A stretch of DNA of 64,000 nt from Bradyrhizobium tropiciagri (GTDB taxonomy: Bacteria > Pseudomonadota > Alphaproteobacteria > Rhizobiales > Xanthobacteraceae): contig NZ_JAFCKH010000013.1 in the NCBI RefSeq assembly GCF_018130505.1, forward strand, positions 62,001-126,000, written 5' to 3'. Of this stretch, positions 10,418 through 17,121 are shown in pieces. The notes beneath the pieces were generated by a model. It searched no databases, had not been told where the DNA came from, and was given only the letters and a program-made list of their open reading frames with translations. Position 1 is the stretch's first letter. Each line of letters opens with the position of its first letter. The translations under genes were made by a program, and so were the position numbers.

Positions 10418-10621
10418 ATGCCAAACCCGAGACAAGAACCGAGACTGCCTCCGGGGTGTACGGTCTTCATCATCATCGTGGGGGTCCTCTTGCTGGCCCC
10501 AGGCACGCTAGCCGTCGTGATCAGCGTCGCCTGGCATGGCGGCCGTGAGTTGACTACGGTTTCATCGCTTGTTGCCTTGGCCGGGATAGTCCTGATCGTG
10601 TTCGCGCGAACATGGAAATAG
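10418..10621 (+). CDS. Small membrane protein (67 aa)
   Basis: Starting MPNPRQEPRLPPGCTVFIII, this frame encodes two hydrophobic segments at about residues 16-37 and 47-63, ending in RTWK. Thirty-five bases separate it from the previous small membrane protein, so the two may form an operon. No clear Shine-Dalgarno precedes the ATG, which lowers confidence. Family unknown. Confidence 0.4.
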   Translation: MPNPRQEPRLPPGCTVFIIIVGVLLLAPGTLAVVISVAWHGGRELTTVSSLVALAGIVLIVFARTWK

Positions 10622-10637
10622 CTCGGTGTCCTGGTTC

Positions 10638-10714
10638 TCAGTTTGTGCCACAGCCCTTGCGCCGGGCGCCCCGCCCCCCCCAAGTTCCCCGTGTTCTTCG
10701 TGGAACTGAGTTCC
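10638..10714. repeat. Third, degenerate copy of the small-ORF leader element
   Basis: CAGTTTGTGCCAC followed by GCCGGGCGC and GTGTTCTTCGTG and ending GAACTGAGTTCC repeats the order of blocks seen at 6186-6253. Copy B at 10081-10127 is a shortened version of the same. A C-rich run (10671-10680) interrupts it. An ORF starts at 10793, 78 bases after the palindrome, the same spacing as for the other two copies. Confidence 0.6.
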
Positions 10715-10792
10715 AGAACTTAATCTAGGTTGTTGCTCGCCGGGTTCCGCATGCAATAATTCGCCGGCTACCGGCACGGAAGGGGCGCGCCC

Positions 10793-10966
10793 ATGAAGGA
10801 CATGAAGGCGCACTTGGAGAAGCTTCGGCGCGAGGCCGAAGAGTGCGAACTAATCAGCAAGCTCGCGACCAACGCGGCCAAGAAGGAGCTTTTCGCCAAG
10901 CTGGCTGCGCATCACCGCACGCTCGCCGATGAGGTCGAGCGGGCGATGCAAGCCCAATCGCAATAG
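10793..10966 (+). CDS. Small charged helical protein (57 aa)
   Basis: The frame starts MKDMKAHLEKLRREAEECEL and continues through NAAKKELFAKLAAHHRTLAD to VERAMQAQSQ. It is almost wholly helical and could form a coiled coil or helical hairpin. I recall many near relatives in Bradyrhizobium, all uncharacterised. It lies 28 bases before the hairpin that leads the arginine-rich gene at 11031, so the pair may be co-transcribed. Confidence 0.65.
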   Translation: MKDMKAHLEKLRREAEECELISKLATNAAKKELFAKLAAHHRTLADEVERAMQAQSQ

Positions 10967-10994
10967 GAACATTGCGCCCCCTTGCAGCTTGGAG

Positions 10995-11025
10995 TCCCCG
11001 TTCGGGCAGGGAGCCGAACGAGGGA
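10995..11025 (+). promoter_or_regulatory. Leader hairpin over the ribosome-binding site of the 11031 gene
   Basis: GTTCGG (11000-11005) pairs with CCGAAC (11014-11019) with the same 8-nt loop as at 6552-6589. TCCC pairs with GGGA (11022-11025), which includes the Shine-Dalgarno AGGG. The flanking bases differ from the 6552 copy yet the stem and Shine-Dalgarno pairing persist. That supports a functional RNA structure rather than chance. Confidence 0.5.
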
Positions 11026-11030
11026 AATGC

Positions 11031-11222
11031 ATGGAAGCGAAGAAGCGCCGCCGTCGCGTTGTGCAAACGGATTCTCTTGAAGCCAGACTTCTGGAACGTG
11101 CCGAACAGCTACGCGGTCAGGCCGCAGCGCTGCTCCCGGATCTTGAGAAAGAAGCGCTGCTGAAGTTCGCACGTCAGGCCGAGACCGGCGCAGGCGTGAG
11201 CGAGTGGTTACGCCCGACATGA
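11031..11222 (+). CDS. Short arginine-rich protein, paralogue of the 6592 gene
   Basis: The 63-aa protein starts MEAKKRRRRVVQTDSLEARL and ends GVSEWLRPT. Substitutions relative to the 6592 product are mainly in the linker between the two helices. It differs in context. Its stop overlaps the ATG of a 33-aa membrane microprotein (ATGA), which the first copy lacks, and the gene upstream is the 57-aa helical protein. Function unknown; a basic N terminus suggests nucleic-acid contact. Confidence 0.75.
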   Translation: MEAKKRRRRVVQTDSLEARLLERAEQLRGQAAALLPDLEKEALLKFARQAETGAGVSEWLRPT

Positions 11223-11320
11223 GCCGATCAGCGAAGCCAGGTCGCGCGCTTACGATGGCGGCTGGGGCGTCCGTTTTGCTCGCTTTGCTGCTCATGGGCT
11301 TCTTCTTCAGCGCATTCTAG
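11219..11320 (+). CDS. Membrane microprotein (33 aa), coupled to the 11031 gene
   Basis: ATG at 11219 overlaps the upstream TGA as ATGA, a classic translational-coupling arrangement. The product is MSRSAKPGRALTMAAG followed by one hydrophobic helix rich in Leu and Phe (residues 13-33) up to the stop at 11318. It would be a single-pass inner-membrane peptide. No homologue recognised. The terminator-like hairpin follows directly after the stop. Confidence 0.5.
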   Translation: MSRSAKPGRALTMAAGASVLLALLLMGFFFSAF

Positions 11321-11325
11321 CAGCA

Positions 11326-11347
11326 AGGCCGCCTCAGTCGGCGGCTT
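11326..11347 (+). terminator. Terminator-like hairpin after the microprotein
   Basis: GCCGCC (11328-11333) pairs with GGCGGC (11340-11345), extended by two weaker pairs. The loop start TCAGT is shared with the terminator at 6789-6820, so this is its duplicated counterpart. The T-run has been lost. Confidence 0.5.
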
Positions 11348-11444
11348 CCGATCTCCCGAAGGGTACCCGCCGAGGCCACGGCAACCAGTCAAATCGAAGC
11401 GATACTTCAACGGCCGATTGCCAACTGTTCCCGAAAAGGAACGA

Positions 11445-11472
11445 CCCCGGCATCCTTGGAGCAATGCCGGGG
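11445..11472 (+). terminator. Strong hairpin, possible terminator
   Basis: CCCCGGCAT (11445-11453) and ATGCCGGGG (11464-11472) form a perfect 9-bp stem with a 10-nt loop, followed by CCGTCTCTTCCT. No gene ends immediately before it. It may serve the small-gene transcript ending at 11320. Confidence 0.4.
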
Positions 11473-11792
11473 CCGTCTCTTCCTATGCTGTTGGTGGCCG
11501 TGCTTTGCACAAATTTAGCGGCCTGCTGGGTCTGCAAAAATTGCCTTGATGAAATCTAGCCCCGCCCAGCTCACGAATGATCCCAGACGCGTTCGGATTT
11601 AGCAACCACATTAGTGAATCAAAATTAACGAGTCTTCCCGAAACGAAAAAAGGACCCCGGAGCAATGAGGCCCCGGGACTAGTCGGCAAGGGTATTGCGG
11701 AAAATATCGGGGTGCGTCCCGACACGACAAGGCTAGCACGTAGTTCCGGGATTGCCACTTTTTCCCGACCCGTAGTCGCACGGAGTGCATAC
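11473..11792. other. AT-richer intergenic DNA, no gene supported
   Basis: The region includes an A/T-rich stretch (11560-11655) and a GGACCCCGG/CCCCGGGACT imperfect palindrome at 11652-11679, followed on the minus strand by a run of six T. That looks like a minus-strand terminator, but no minus-strand gene was recognised to feed it. Possible ORFs here lack ribosome-binding sites and have non-protein-like composition. Confidence 0.4.
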
Positions 11793-11862
11793 CCAGGTCT
11801 CCTCGGCCAGGTCTCCTCGGCCAGGTCTCGTCGGCCAGGTCTGGTCGGCTAGGTCTCGTCGG
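11793..11862. repeat. Five tandem 14-bp repeats
   Basis: Units of consensus CCAGGTCTCSTCGG begin at 11793, 11807, 11821, 11835 and 11849. The first two are identical and the others carry one to three changes; a partial CCAGATGA follows. The period is not a multiple of three and no ORF is supported across it, so it is a non-coding minisatellite, possibly a protein-binding array. Confidence 0.9.
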
Positions 11863-11976
11863 CCAGATGACTGGCGCAGCTAGTGGAGACTCTCTATGCC
11901 GATCAACGGGCCCAGGCCCTGGTCACCAGGCCATGACGCCGCGCTGAGAGCGCTGACCGGCGTATCCTCGGCGGGT

Positions 11977-11988
11977 GAACATAGTTCC
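11977..11988. repeat. GAACNNAGTTCC element, copy D
   Basis: GAACATAGTTCC lies 51 bases before the zinc-ribbon gene at 12040, within GGGTGAAC like copies A and B. It is one of five such elements in 6200-12500. Confidence 0.5.
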
Positions 11989-12039
11989 GCCTTGCCGGTT
12001 TTGCTAAGTCGTCATCCGGCGAGCCGTGGGGTGCGGGAT

Positions 12040-12246
12040 ATGCGTAAGACAGACGTGACATGCGCGAGCTGCGGCGCAGGATTTCGGCGGCTGGAGTTAT
12101 GGTCCGAACCCGGGGCCAAGGGCGAATATCGTTGCCCGGTCTGCGACTACACCGTCGAAGCCTACGATGGGGCCACCTTGGTCGCCTATCGGCTTACGAT
12201 CCAGCCGGTTCGCGCACCGGCTGGCGGGGCCACCCGGGCCGCGTAA
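12040..12246 (+). CDS. Small zinc-ribbon protein (68 aa)
   Basis: MRKTDVTCASCGAGFRRLEL begins the protein, and CPVCDYTVEAYDG supplies the second cysteine pair. The CxxC-x(n)-CxxC arrangement fits a zinc ribbon of the MJ0042/Zn-finger type. The downstream segment is beta-rich (VAYRLTIQP). The ATG at 12040 is chosen over an in-frame ATG at 11896 because the added stretch is low-complexity and crosses the GAAC palindrome. Close relatives are, from memory, common in Bradyrhizobium. Function unknown. Confidence 0.65.
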   Translation: MRKTDVTCASCGAGFRRLELWSEPGAKGEYRCPVCDYTVEAYDGATLVAYRLTIQPVRAPAGGATRAA

Positions 12247-12774
12247 CGCGAGTGACCCCGCCTTACCCGCGCTGGTGGTCACCCGCAGGCTAAGCGGATG
12301 ACAATCTGACCAAGTCGCCATTGCAGTTTCGTGACGGCGCGCTGCTTGTCCACAAATCAGGGGGCGCGACGGTTCGCAGCCCCTCCTCACCTGACCTCGC
12401 AGCGGCTGAGTGCACGGGAAAGTTGCCGGCCGGCCGCCGGCTCGCGTGTCCGTAGTTCTCCGGCATAGAACAAAGTTCCGGGGCGCTGAAACCCTGCCGC
12501 GCGCCTCAATTTTCTTGTGAAGAGTCAATTGGTTACGAGGGAATGGGCGTCGCGCGTCCGGCTCCGGAAGGCGGCGTCAAGCACCGGATACCTACACCTT
12601 GGTACACTGACGGATGGTAAAGAAATTGCTTAACCTTCGGGGAACATGCCGGTTCCGGCGCACCGGGCGCCGGGTCGCCCGTTACCACATGGCACCCTAT
12701 CATTTGACGAGCTAAAATTTATCAATACAACCTATAGTTTAGATTCCGGCTTGAAGCGCACGGAACCTTTGCTG
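12247..12774. other. Intergenic region with one GAACNNAGTTCC element
   Basis: About 530 bases. GAACAAAGTTCC (copy E) lies at 12468-12479. The AT-rich stretch 12710-12745 is a reasonable promoter region for the 12775 gene. Longer frames through here (start 12646) lack support, because the sequence before ATG 12775 does not read like protein. Confidence 0.5.
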
Positions 12775-12978
12775 ATGATTCACCGGGGCATCGAATACAG
12801 CGTCACCCAGACGACGGCCGGCATCTGGAAATGGCGCTTCCAGATCGGTGACCGGGTGTTCGCCGGCAAGACCGAGGCAAAGCTCGACCTGCTGGCGATC
12901 CGCCGGGTGCAGTTGCGGATCGACCGTGAGCTGAAGAAGCTGGGTCAGGACCGCGGTGGACGCCGCGACGCGGACTGA
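12775..12978 (+). CDS. Small conserved hypothetical protein (67 aa)
   Basis: The protein starts MIHRGIEYSVTQTTAGIWKW. It has a beta-strand pattern (YSVTQ, WKWRFQIGDRVFAGKT) followed by a basic helix AIRRVQLRIDRELKKLGQD. The IHRGxEYxV...GxWxxxFxIG...GKT pattern is familiar from short Bradyrhizobium proteins of unknown role. No strong ribosome-binding site is visible. Confidence 0.6.
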   Translation: MIHRGIEYSVTQTTAGIWKWRFQIGDRVFAGKTEAKLDLLAIRRVQLRIDRELKKLGQDRGGRRDAD

Positions 12979-12986
12979 GCTGCGGA

Positions 12987-13217
12987 TCAGTCCGCGCTCG
13001 CAAGCCGCCGCATCGTGAACTCGATGTCGCCGCCCGGCAGCTCGCGCCAGCTCTCGACGGAGCTCATATAGGCCGCCTTCGGATAGCGATCGAGGAAGTC
13101 ACGCGCCCGCAGCCGCGCCTGGTCGCGCGGCAGGGTGAAGGTCTCGCGCAGATAGCCGTCGCCAGCCTTGCGGCGCCCGGCCATTCGGCTGGCGAGGTCG
13201 CGCGGGCGAAACACCAT
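12987..13217 (-). CDS. Conserved hypothetical protein (76 aa)
   Basis: Beginning MVFRPRDLASRMAGRRKAGD, the protein has a middle YLRETFTLPRDQARLRARDF and ends in ESWRELPGGDIEFTMRRLAS. The ATG at 13217 is preferred over 13238 because the conserved-looking part starts there. Fold and function are unknown. It is convergent with the 12775 gene, 8 bases apart. Confidence 0.6.
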   Translation of the reverse strand: MVFRPRDLASRMAGRRKAGDGYLRETFTLPRDQARLRARDFLDRYPKAAYMSSVESWRELPGGDIEFTMRRLASAD

Positions 13218-13334
13218 TGTCGCAACTCCGGACCACATGACGACACCAGCCCAATATAGGGCCGGCGGCGGCGGAATCCGAGTCTGCGGGGACCTGCGTC
13301 GGTGCAGGACGGCTTCGGTGCAGGACGGCGAGCC

Positions 13335-13616
13335 CTACTGACCGCGCTGGGCGGTGCTTCCGGACTTGGTCTTCTTGGCGGGATTGGCGGACGCCTTAGG
13401 CGGGTCGCTGCGCACCTGCCCCCACGGATCGCTCGATCCCTTGGCGTCGGGGATCTTGCTGAGCGAGTCCTTGTAGGCGCGCTGATTGACGGCGTCCTGA
13501 TCCTTCTCCTCCTGGGTCTTGGTCTTGACCTCAGGCATCAGGTTGATGTTCGGCATCTGCGCATAGGCCGGCGCCGTCAGCAGCATCGCGACCGCAACCG
13601 CGCTCAGAATTCTCAT
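13335..13616 (-). CDS. Secreted protein, AYK-IP-DPWG paralogue 1
   Basis: The 93-aa protein has a signal peptide MRILSAVAVAMLLTAPAYA with cleavage after AYA. The mature part carries QRAYKDSLSKIPDAKGSSDPWG, then a Lys/Pro/Ser tail. The AYKxxLxxIPxxKxxxDPWG motif recurs in the 20809-21033 product in this window, so the two are paralogues. Predicted periplasmic; role unknown. A 43-aa lipoprotein gene lies upstream on the same strand. Confidence 0.75.
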   Translation of the reverse strand: MRILSAVAVAMLLTAPAYAQMPNINLMPEVKTKTQEEKDQDAVNQRAYKDSLSKIPDAKGSSDPWGQVRSDPPKASANPAKKTKSGSTAQRGQ

Positions 13617-13690
13617 AAAGCCGCTCCCTTCCATATTCGCTGGGGGTATATCACCGCAGAAAAGCCGTCGCCAAGCGCGCCGGCTGCGGC

Positions 13691-13822
13691 CTAAAGGTTG
13701 TCCGACTTGCAGGATTTCGGCGACTGCATCCAGTCGTCCCAGATCGGACCGCATTTGGTGCAGCCACTCAGCGCAAGCCCGATCGCAATCGCGCTGCCGA
13801 GCATGATCAACCTGCGGAACAT
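13691..13822 (-). CDS. Small lipoprotein (43 aa)
   Basis: MFRRLIMLGSAIAIGLALSG is followed by Cys21 in a good lipobox (ALSGC). The mature peptide is about 23 residues with three cysteines (CTKC...SC) and the phrase PIWDDWMQSPKSCKS. Small lipoproteins with this tail are, as I recall, repeated in Bradyrhizobium. The gene lies 74 bases upstream of the 13335 gene in the same direction and could share its transcript. Confidence 0.6.
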   Translation of the reverse strand: MFRRLIMLGSAIAIGLALSGCTKCGPIWDDWMQSPKSCKSDNL

Positions 13823-13988
13823 GATGACCCCATCCCCCTGACGAAGGCGCCATAGGGCGTCAAAACTGGGGCATTTTCAAGCCGTGGCAGCTGGCCGCGG
13901 CGCCGCTACGCCGCAATGTTCCGTGAGCGTTTGACCCGGCGCCACCGCAAATTACAGTGCGACACAAAGCAGAAAAGGAATCGACGGC

Positions 13989-15464
13989 ATGACTTTGGCG
14001 ATGAGCTGGGACGAGTGGGCGCGGCATGACGGCACGGCGCTCGCGGCCCGTGTCCGGAAGGGCGAATTGACGCCGCGGGACTTGGCCGCCCAGGCCGCCG
14101 CCGCCGTCGCCAGGGTCGATCCCCCGCTCTCCGCCGTCGTCGAGCTGTTCGACGACGTGATCGCCGACCCCGCCCGCGACGGCGCTAATCTCGACGGGCC
14201 GTTCGCCGGCCTGCCGTTCCTGATGAAGGACCTCGGCCCGACGCTGAAGGGCCGGCTGCAGGAGATGGGCTCGCTGATGATGCGCGGCAATCGCGCCGCC
14301 GCCGATACCTTCCTGACGGCGCAGATGCGCAAGGCCGGCCTCAACCTGATCGGCCGCACCACGACACCGGAGTTCGGTGTCTGCAGCTCGGCGGAAAATC
14401 CCGCGGTCTATGTCACGCGCAATCCCTGGAATACCGACTACACCACCTGCGGCTCGTCGGCCGGCAGCGCGGCGATGGTCGCAGCCGGCGCAGTGCCGAT
14501 CGCGCATGCCACCGACGGCGGCGGCTCGATCCGGATCCCGGCCGGCGTCAACGGCAATATCGGATTGAAGGTGTCGCGCGGCGTGTTCTCGATCGCGCCG
14601 CATCTGTCCGATCTCACCGGCCTCGTCTCGATCCAGGGCTGCCAGTCGCGCTCGGTGCGCGACACCGCGGCTTTCGTCGACGCCTGCCGCGGCGGCGCGC
14701 CCGGCGAGTTCATGCCGTATTGGAGCGCGCCGGAGCCGTACACCGCCATGATCGCGCGCGATCCCGGCCGGCTGCGGATCGCGCTGTCGCACCAGTGGGG
14801 CGATTATCGCGCGACGCCGCACATCGCCGCCGAGCTCGAACGGGTCGGCCGCTTCCTCGAGGGCCTCGGCCATCATGTCGACTACGCCCTGCCCGCGATC
14901 GATTACACGGAGGCGTTCGCGGCGCAGACCACTTGCTACATCTCGAATTTCGCGGTCGTGATCGGCAACATGCTGGCCGCGCGCGGTCTGGAGCGGCCGC
15001 CGGCAGAGCTGATCGAGCCGGTCAACATCCGGATCTGGGAGCACGGCAAGGACACCAGCTTCGCCGATCGCGCCCGCATGCAGGCGGTCTTCAACACCAC
15101 CTCGCGCGGCTTCGGCGCTTTCTTCGAGGATTGGGACATCATCCTGACGCCGATCACCGCGCTGCCGACGCCGAAGGTCGGCACCACGGAGTACCTGACC
15201 ATCTCGGACAATCCGTCGGTGCTGGACTGGTTCGGCAATCTCTGGCGCAACTTCGCCTTCACCCCGCTCGCCAATCTCTGCGGCATCCCCGCGATCTCGC
15301 TGCCGCTCGCCACCAACGAGCACGGCCTGCCGCTCGGCATCCAGGCGATCGGAAAGCAGGCCGACGACGGCTTGCTGCTGCAGCTCGCCGCGCAGATCGA
15401 ACGCGCGATCGGCGGCAAATGGAACGACGGCAAGACGCCGCGCGTGCATGTGACGCGTAGCTAA
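13989..15464 (+). CDS. Amidase signature family hydrolase
   Basis: The 491-aa enzyme has the Ser-cisSer-Lys triad of the amidase signature family: K80 in LPFLMKDLG, S156 or S157 in CGSSAGSAAMVAAG, and the nucleophile S180 in TDGGGSIRIPA. It hydrolyses amide bonds; the substrate cannot be assigned. A GatA role is unlikely because no gatB/gatC is adjacent. AAAGGAA lies about 10 bases upstream of the ATG. A hotdog thioesterase follows after 35 bases and may be co-expressed, which would fit breakdown of amide or CoA-linked compounds. Confidence 0.9.
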   Translation: MTLAMSWDEWARHDGTALAARVRKGELTPRDLAAQAAAAVARVDPPLSAVVELFDDVIADPARDGANLDGPFAGLPFLMKDLGPTLKGRLQEMGSLMMRGNRAAADTFLTAQMRKAGLNLIGRTTTPEFGVCSSAENPAVYVTRNPWNTDYTTCGSSAGSAAMVAAGAVPIAHATDGGGSIRIPAGVNGNIGLKVSRGVFSIAPHLSDLTGLVSIQGCQSRSVRDTAAFVDACRGGAPGEFMPYWSAPEPYTAMIARDPGRLRIALSHQWGDYRATPHIAAELERVGRFLEGLGHHVDYALPAIDYTEAFAAQTTCYISNFAVVIGNMLAARGLERPPAELIEPVNIRIWEHGKDTSFADRARMQAVFNTTSRGFGAFFEDWDIILTPITALPTPKVGTTEYLTISDNPSVLDWFGNLWRNFAFTPLANLCGIPAISLPLATNEHGLPLGIQAIGKQADDGLLLQLAAQIERAIGGKWNDGKTPRVHVTRS

Positions 15465-15499
15465 AACAATCACGGATAGCTCAGAGGGAACGCGACGTC

Positions 15500-15964
15500 A
15501 TGCAGCAACAGGCCGGGGAATTCGGGATCGACGAGGCGAGGCGCGTGCTAGGCGATGTCTTTGCGCCGTGGGTGCAGGACCTCAATCTGTCGATCGAGCA
15601 GTTCGACCATTCACCGCCCGCTGCCGGCGCCGCGGACTGGCAACCCGGCGCGATCCTGCGCATGCCGTTTTCCGAACGGCTCTGCCGCAATGGCGGCATC
15701 GTCTGTGGCCAGGCACTGATGGCGTTCGCCGACACCGCGATGGTGCTGGCGAACCTCGCCGCCAACAAGGGCTACCGTCCGATGACCACGGTCGACCAGA
15801 CCACGCATTTCATACGCGCGGTGACCGCCTCCGACGTCCTCGCCGACGCGCGCGTGGTGCGGCTCGGCCGCACCATGAGCTTCGGCCGCGTCACACTGTC
15901 CTCCGCCACCGACAACAAGCCGGTGGCGATGGTGTCGAGCGCCTTCGCGATGCTGCCGGGGTAG
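15500..15964 (+). CDS. PaaI-type hotdog thioesterase
   Basis: The 154-aa protein carries the PaaI/4HBT2 hotdog pattern. NGGIVCGQALMAFADTAMVL holds the substrate-binding helix and Asp, and TTVDQTTHFIRAV is the central strand. Such enzymes hydrolyse acyl- or aryl-CoA. The ribosome-binding site AGGGA lies before the ATG. It follows the amidase gene by 35 bases on the same strand. Substrate unknown. Confidence 0.85.
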   Translation: MQQQAGEFGIDEARRVLGDVFAPWVQDLNLSIEQFDHSPPAAGAADWQPGAILRMPFSERLCRNGGIVCGQALMAFADTAMVLANLAANKGYRPMTTVDQTTHFIRAVTASDVLADARVVRLGRTMSFGRVTLSSATDNKPVAMVSSAFAMLPG

Positions 15965-16030
15965 GACGCTTGCATCAAGGACGTGTGCCTGCTCATCCTG
16001 AGAGGATGTGAGGCGTTGTCCCCCCTCCGC

Positions 16031-16455
16031 CGTCATCGCCCGGCTTGACCGGGCGATCCAGTACGCCGCGGCCTGTCGGCTCAAGCACTACTGTCTTTGG
16101 AATACTGGATCACCCGGTCAAGCCGGGTGATGACGCCGCGGTGGTGGATGGGACCTCCGCCACAAACTCGCTGTCGTCCCCACCCTCCGCCGTCATCGCC
16201 CGGCTCGACCGGGCGATCCAGTACGCCGCGGCTTATCGGCTGAATAACAACCGTCTCTGGAATACTGGATCACCCGGTCAAGCCGGGTGATGACACCGCT
16301 GTGGTGGATGGGACCTCCGCCACAAACTCGCTGTCACCCCCACCCACCGTCGTCATCGCCCGGCTCGACCGGGCGATCCAGTACGCCGCGGCCTGTCGGC
16401 TCAATAACGACTGTCTCTGGAATACGTCATCACCCGCGCGCGCGGGTGATGACAC
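16031..16455. repeat. Tandem array of 160-bp palindromic units, 2.6 copies
   Basis: Units begin at 16031, 16191 and 16351 with CGTCATCGCCCGGC and have an exact 160-bp period. Each holds a palindrome whose arms read GTCATCGCCCGGCT...GACCGGGCGATCCAGTA and ATACTGGATCACCCGGTCAA...GGGTGATGAC. The third unit has a different right arm (TCATCACCCGCGCGCGCGGG). Spacers of about 40 bp with CCTCCGCCACAAACTCGCTG are also repeated, so a palindrome plus flank was duplicated in tandem. Confidence 0.9.
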
Positions 16456-16468
16456 CGAGCAAGCAAGC

Positions 16469-16762
16469 TTACTTGCCCAGCACCGCCTCGGCGGCATTGA
16501 CGATGCTGATGGTCGGATTCTTTCCGCAATAGGTGCCGAACTTCTTGGCGTTCTCGGTGAACACGTCGGTGTCGATGATCGCCTCGTCGGAATCGCCCTT
16601 GTACCAGCCGTCCATCCAGACCAGCACCAGCTTGATGGTGTCGTCGCCACCCTCGACGAACTGCTTGCAGGTCATGGTCGAAAGATCGAGGACGGTGGCA
16701 CTGGCCGGCGCGGACGACAGCGCGAGCGCGGCGGCAACAAGCATCGAGGCCGTGGTCTTCAT
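16469..16762 (-). CDS. HdeA/HdeB-like periplasmic protein
   Basis: The 97-aa protein has a signal peptide (residues 1-22, ending ASA) and a mature part with LSTMTCKQFVEGGDD and FGTYCGKNP. Two cysteines are spaced as in HdeA, where they form the single disulfide. HdeA and HdeB are acid-activated periplasmic chaperones in enterobacteria. Rhizobial homologues share the fold, but the acid role is unproven here. The Shine-Dalgarno GGAG lies 8 bases upstream. It stands alone beside the 160-bp repeat array. Confidence 0.8.
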   Translation of the reverse strand: MKTTASMLVAAALALSSAPASATVLDLSTMTCKQFVEGGDDTIKLVLVWMDGWYKGDSDEAIIDTDVFTENAKKFGTYCGKNPTISIVNAAEAVLGK

Positions 16763-17121
16763 CGGAAATCTCCATCAGCAATGAGTCTGAAAAACAACAG
16801 ATCGCCGAGAGCCCCCAGCGCGTCTGCGCGCGGAGTCGTAGACGAGGCATCGCGGCCGCGGCAAGTGAGCCATCCCACACATTTGCGCGGCATCTTGCTT
16901 CGCTGCGCGGAGTGAGAATTCGTGTTTCTGATTTGTGACGGCGCAGCGCTGAAGCTTGATGGGATCAGCGTCGCTCGAGCCGAGCGAGATGCCCTTGCGC
17001 GATTTCGGAATATTGGAAGAATACCCCTGAGTTGCCCGACGTGTCAAGCTTGACGTGTCGAACGCCGGCAGCCGCCGGCTACTTTGCATGGGGTTGTTTT
17101 CGCAGTTTTGGCAGCGCGCCT
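16763..17121. other. Intergenic region resembling a dispersed Bradyrhizobium repeat
   Basis: About 360 bases without a credible gene. On the minus strand it contains GGCAACTCAGGGGTATTCTT followed by AAATCGCGCAAGGGCATCTC and GCTCGGCTCGAGCG. From memory that order is widespread in intergenic Bradyrhizobium DNA. A frame across it on the minus strand (16775-17632) is part of a gene shadow and not convincing. Confidence 0.4.

Noticed and set aside
11483-11852. Two frames of about 91 codons on both strands
   Set aside because: They cover AT-rich and tandem-repeat DNA, start without ribosome-binding sites and show no family pattern.
11793-11862. CRISPR or iteron origin
   Set aside because: Units are contiguous without spacers, and there is no replication initiator gene, so it is called a simple tandem repeat.
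13860-15473. 537-codon open frame on the minus strand
   Set aside because: It is antisense to the amidase, whose catalytic triad is visible.
16031-16455. CRISPR-like array
   Set aside because: The repeat period (160 bp) and palindromic structure with repeated spacers do not fit CRISPR repeats and unique spacers, and no cas gene is present.
16763-17121. Minus-strand short gene in the HdeA-PQQ gap
   Set aside because: The frame (16775-17632) runs into the dehydrogenase coding region out of frame and lacks a start with a ribosome-binding site; the DNA looks like a dispersed repeat.
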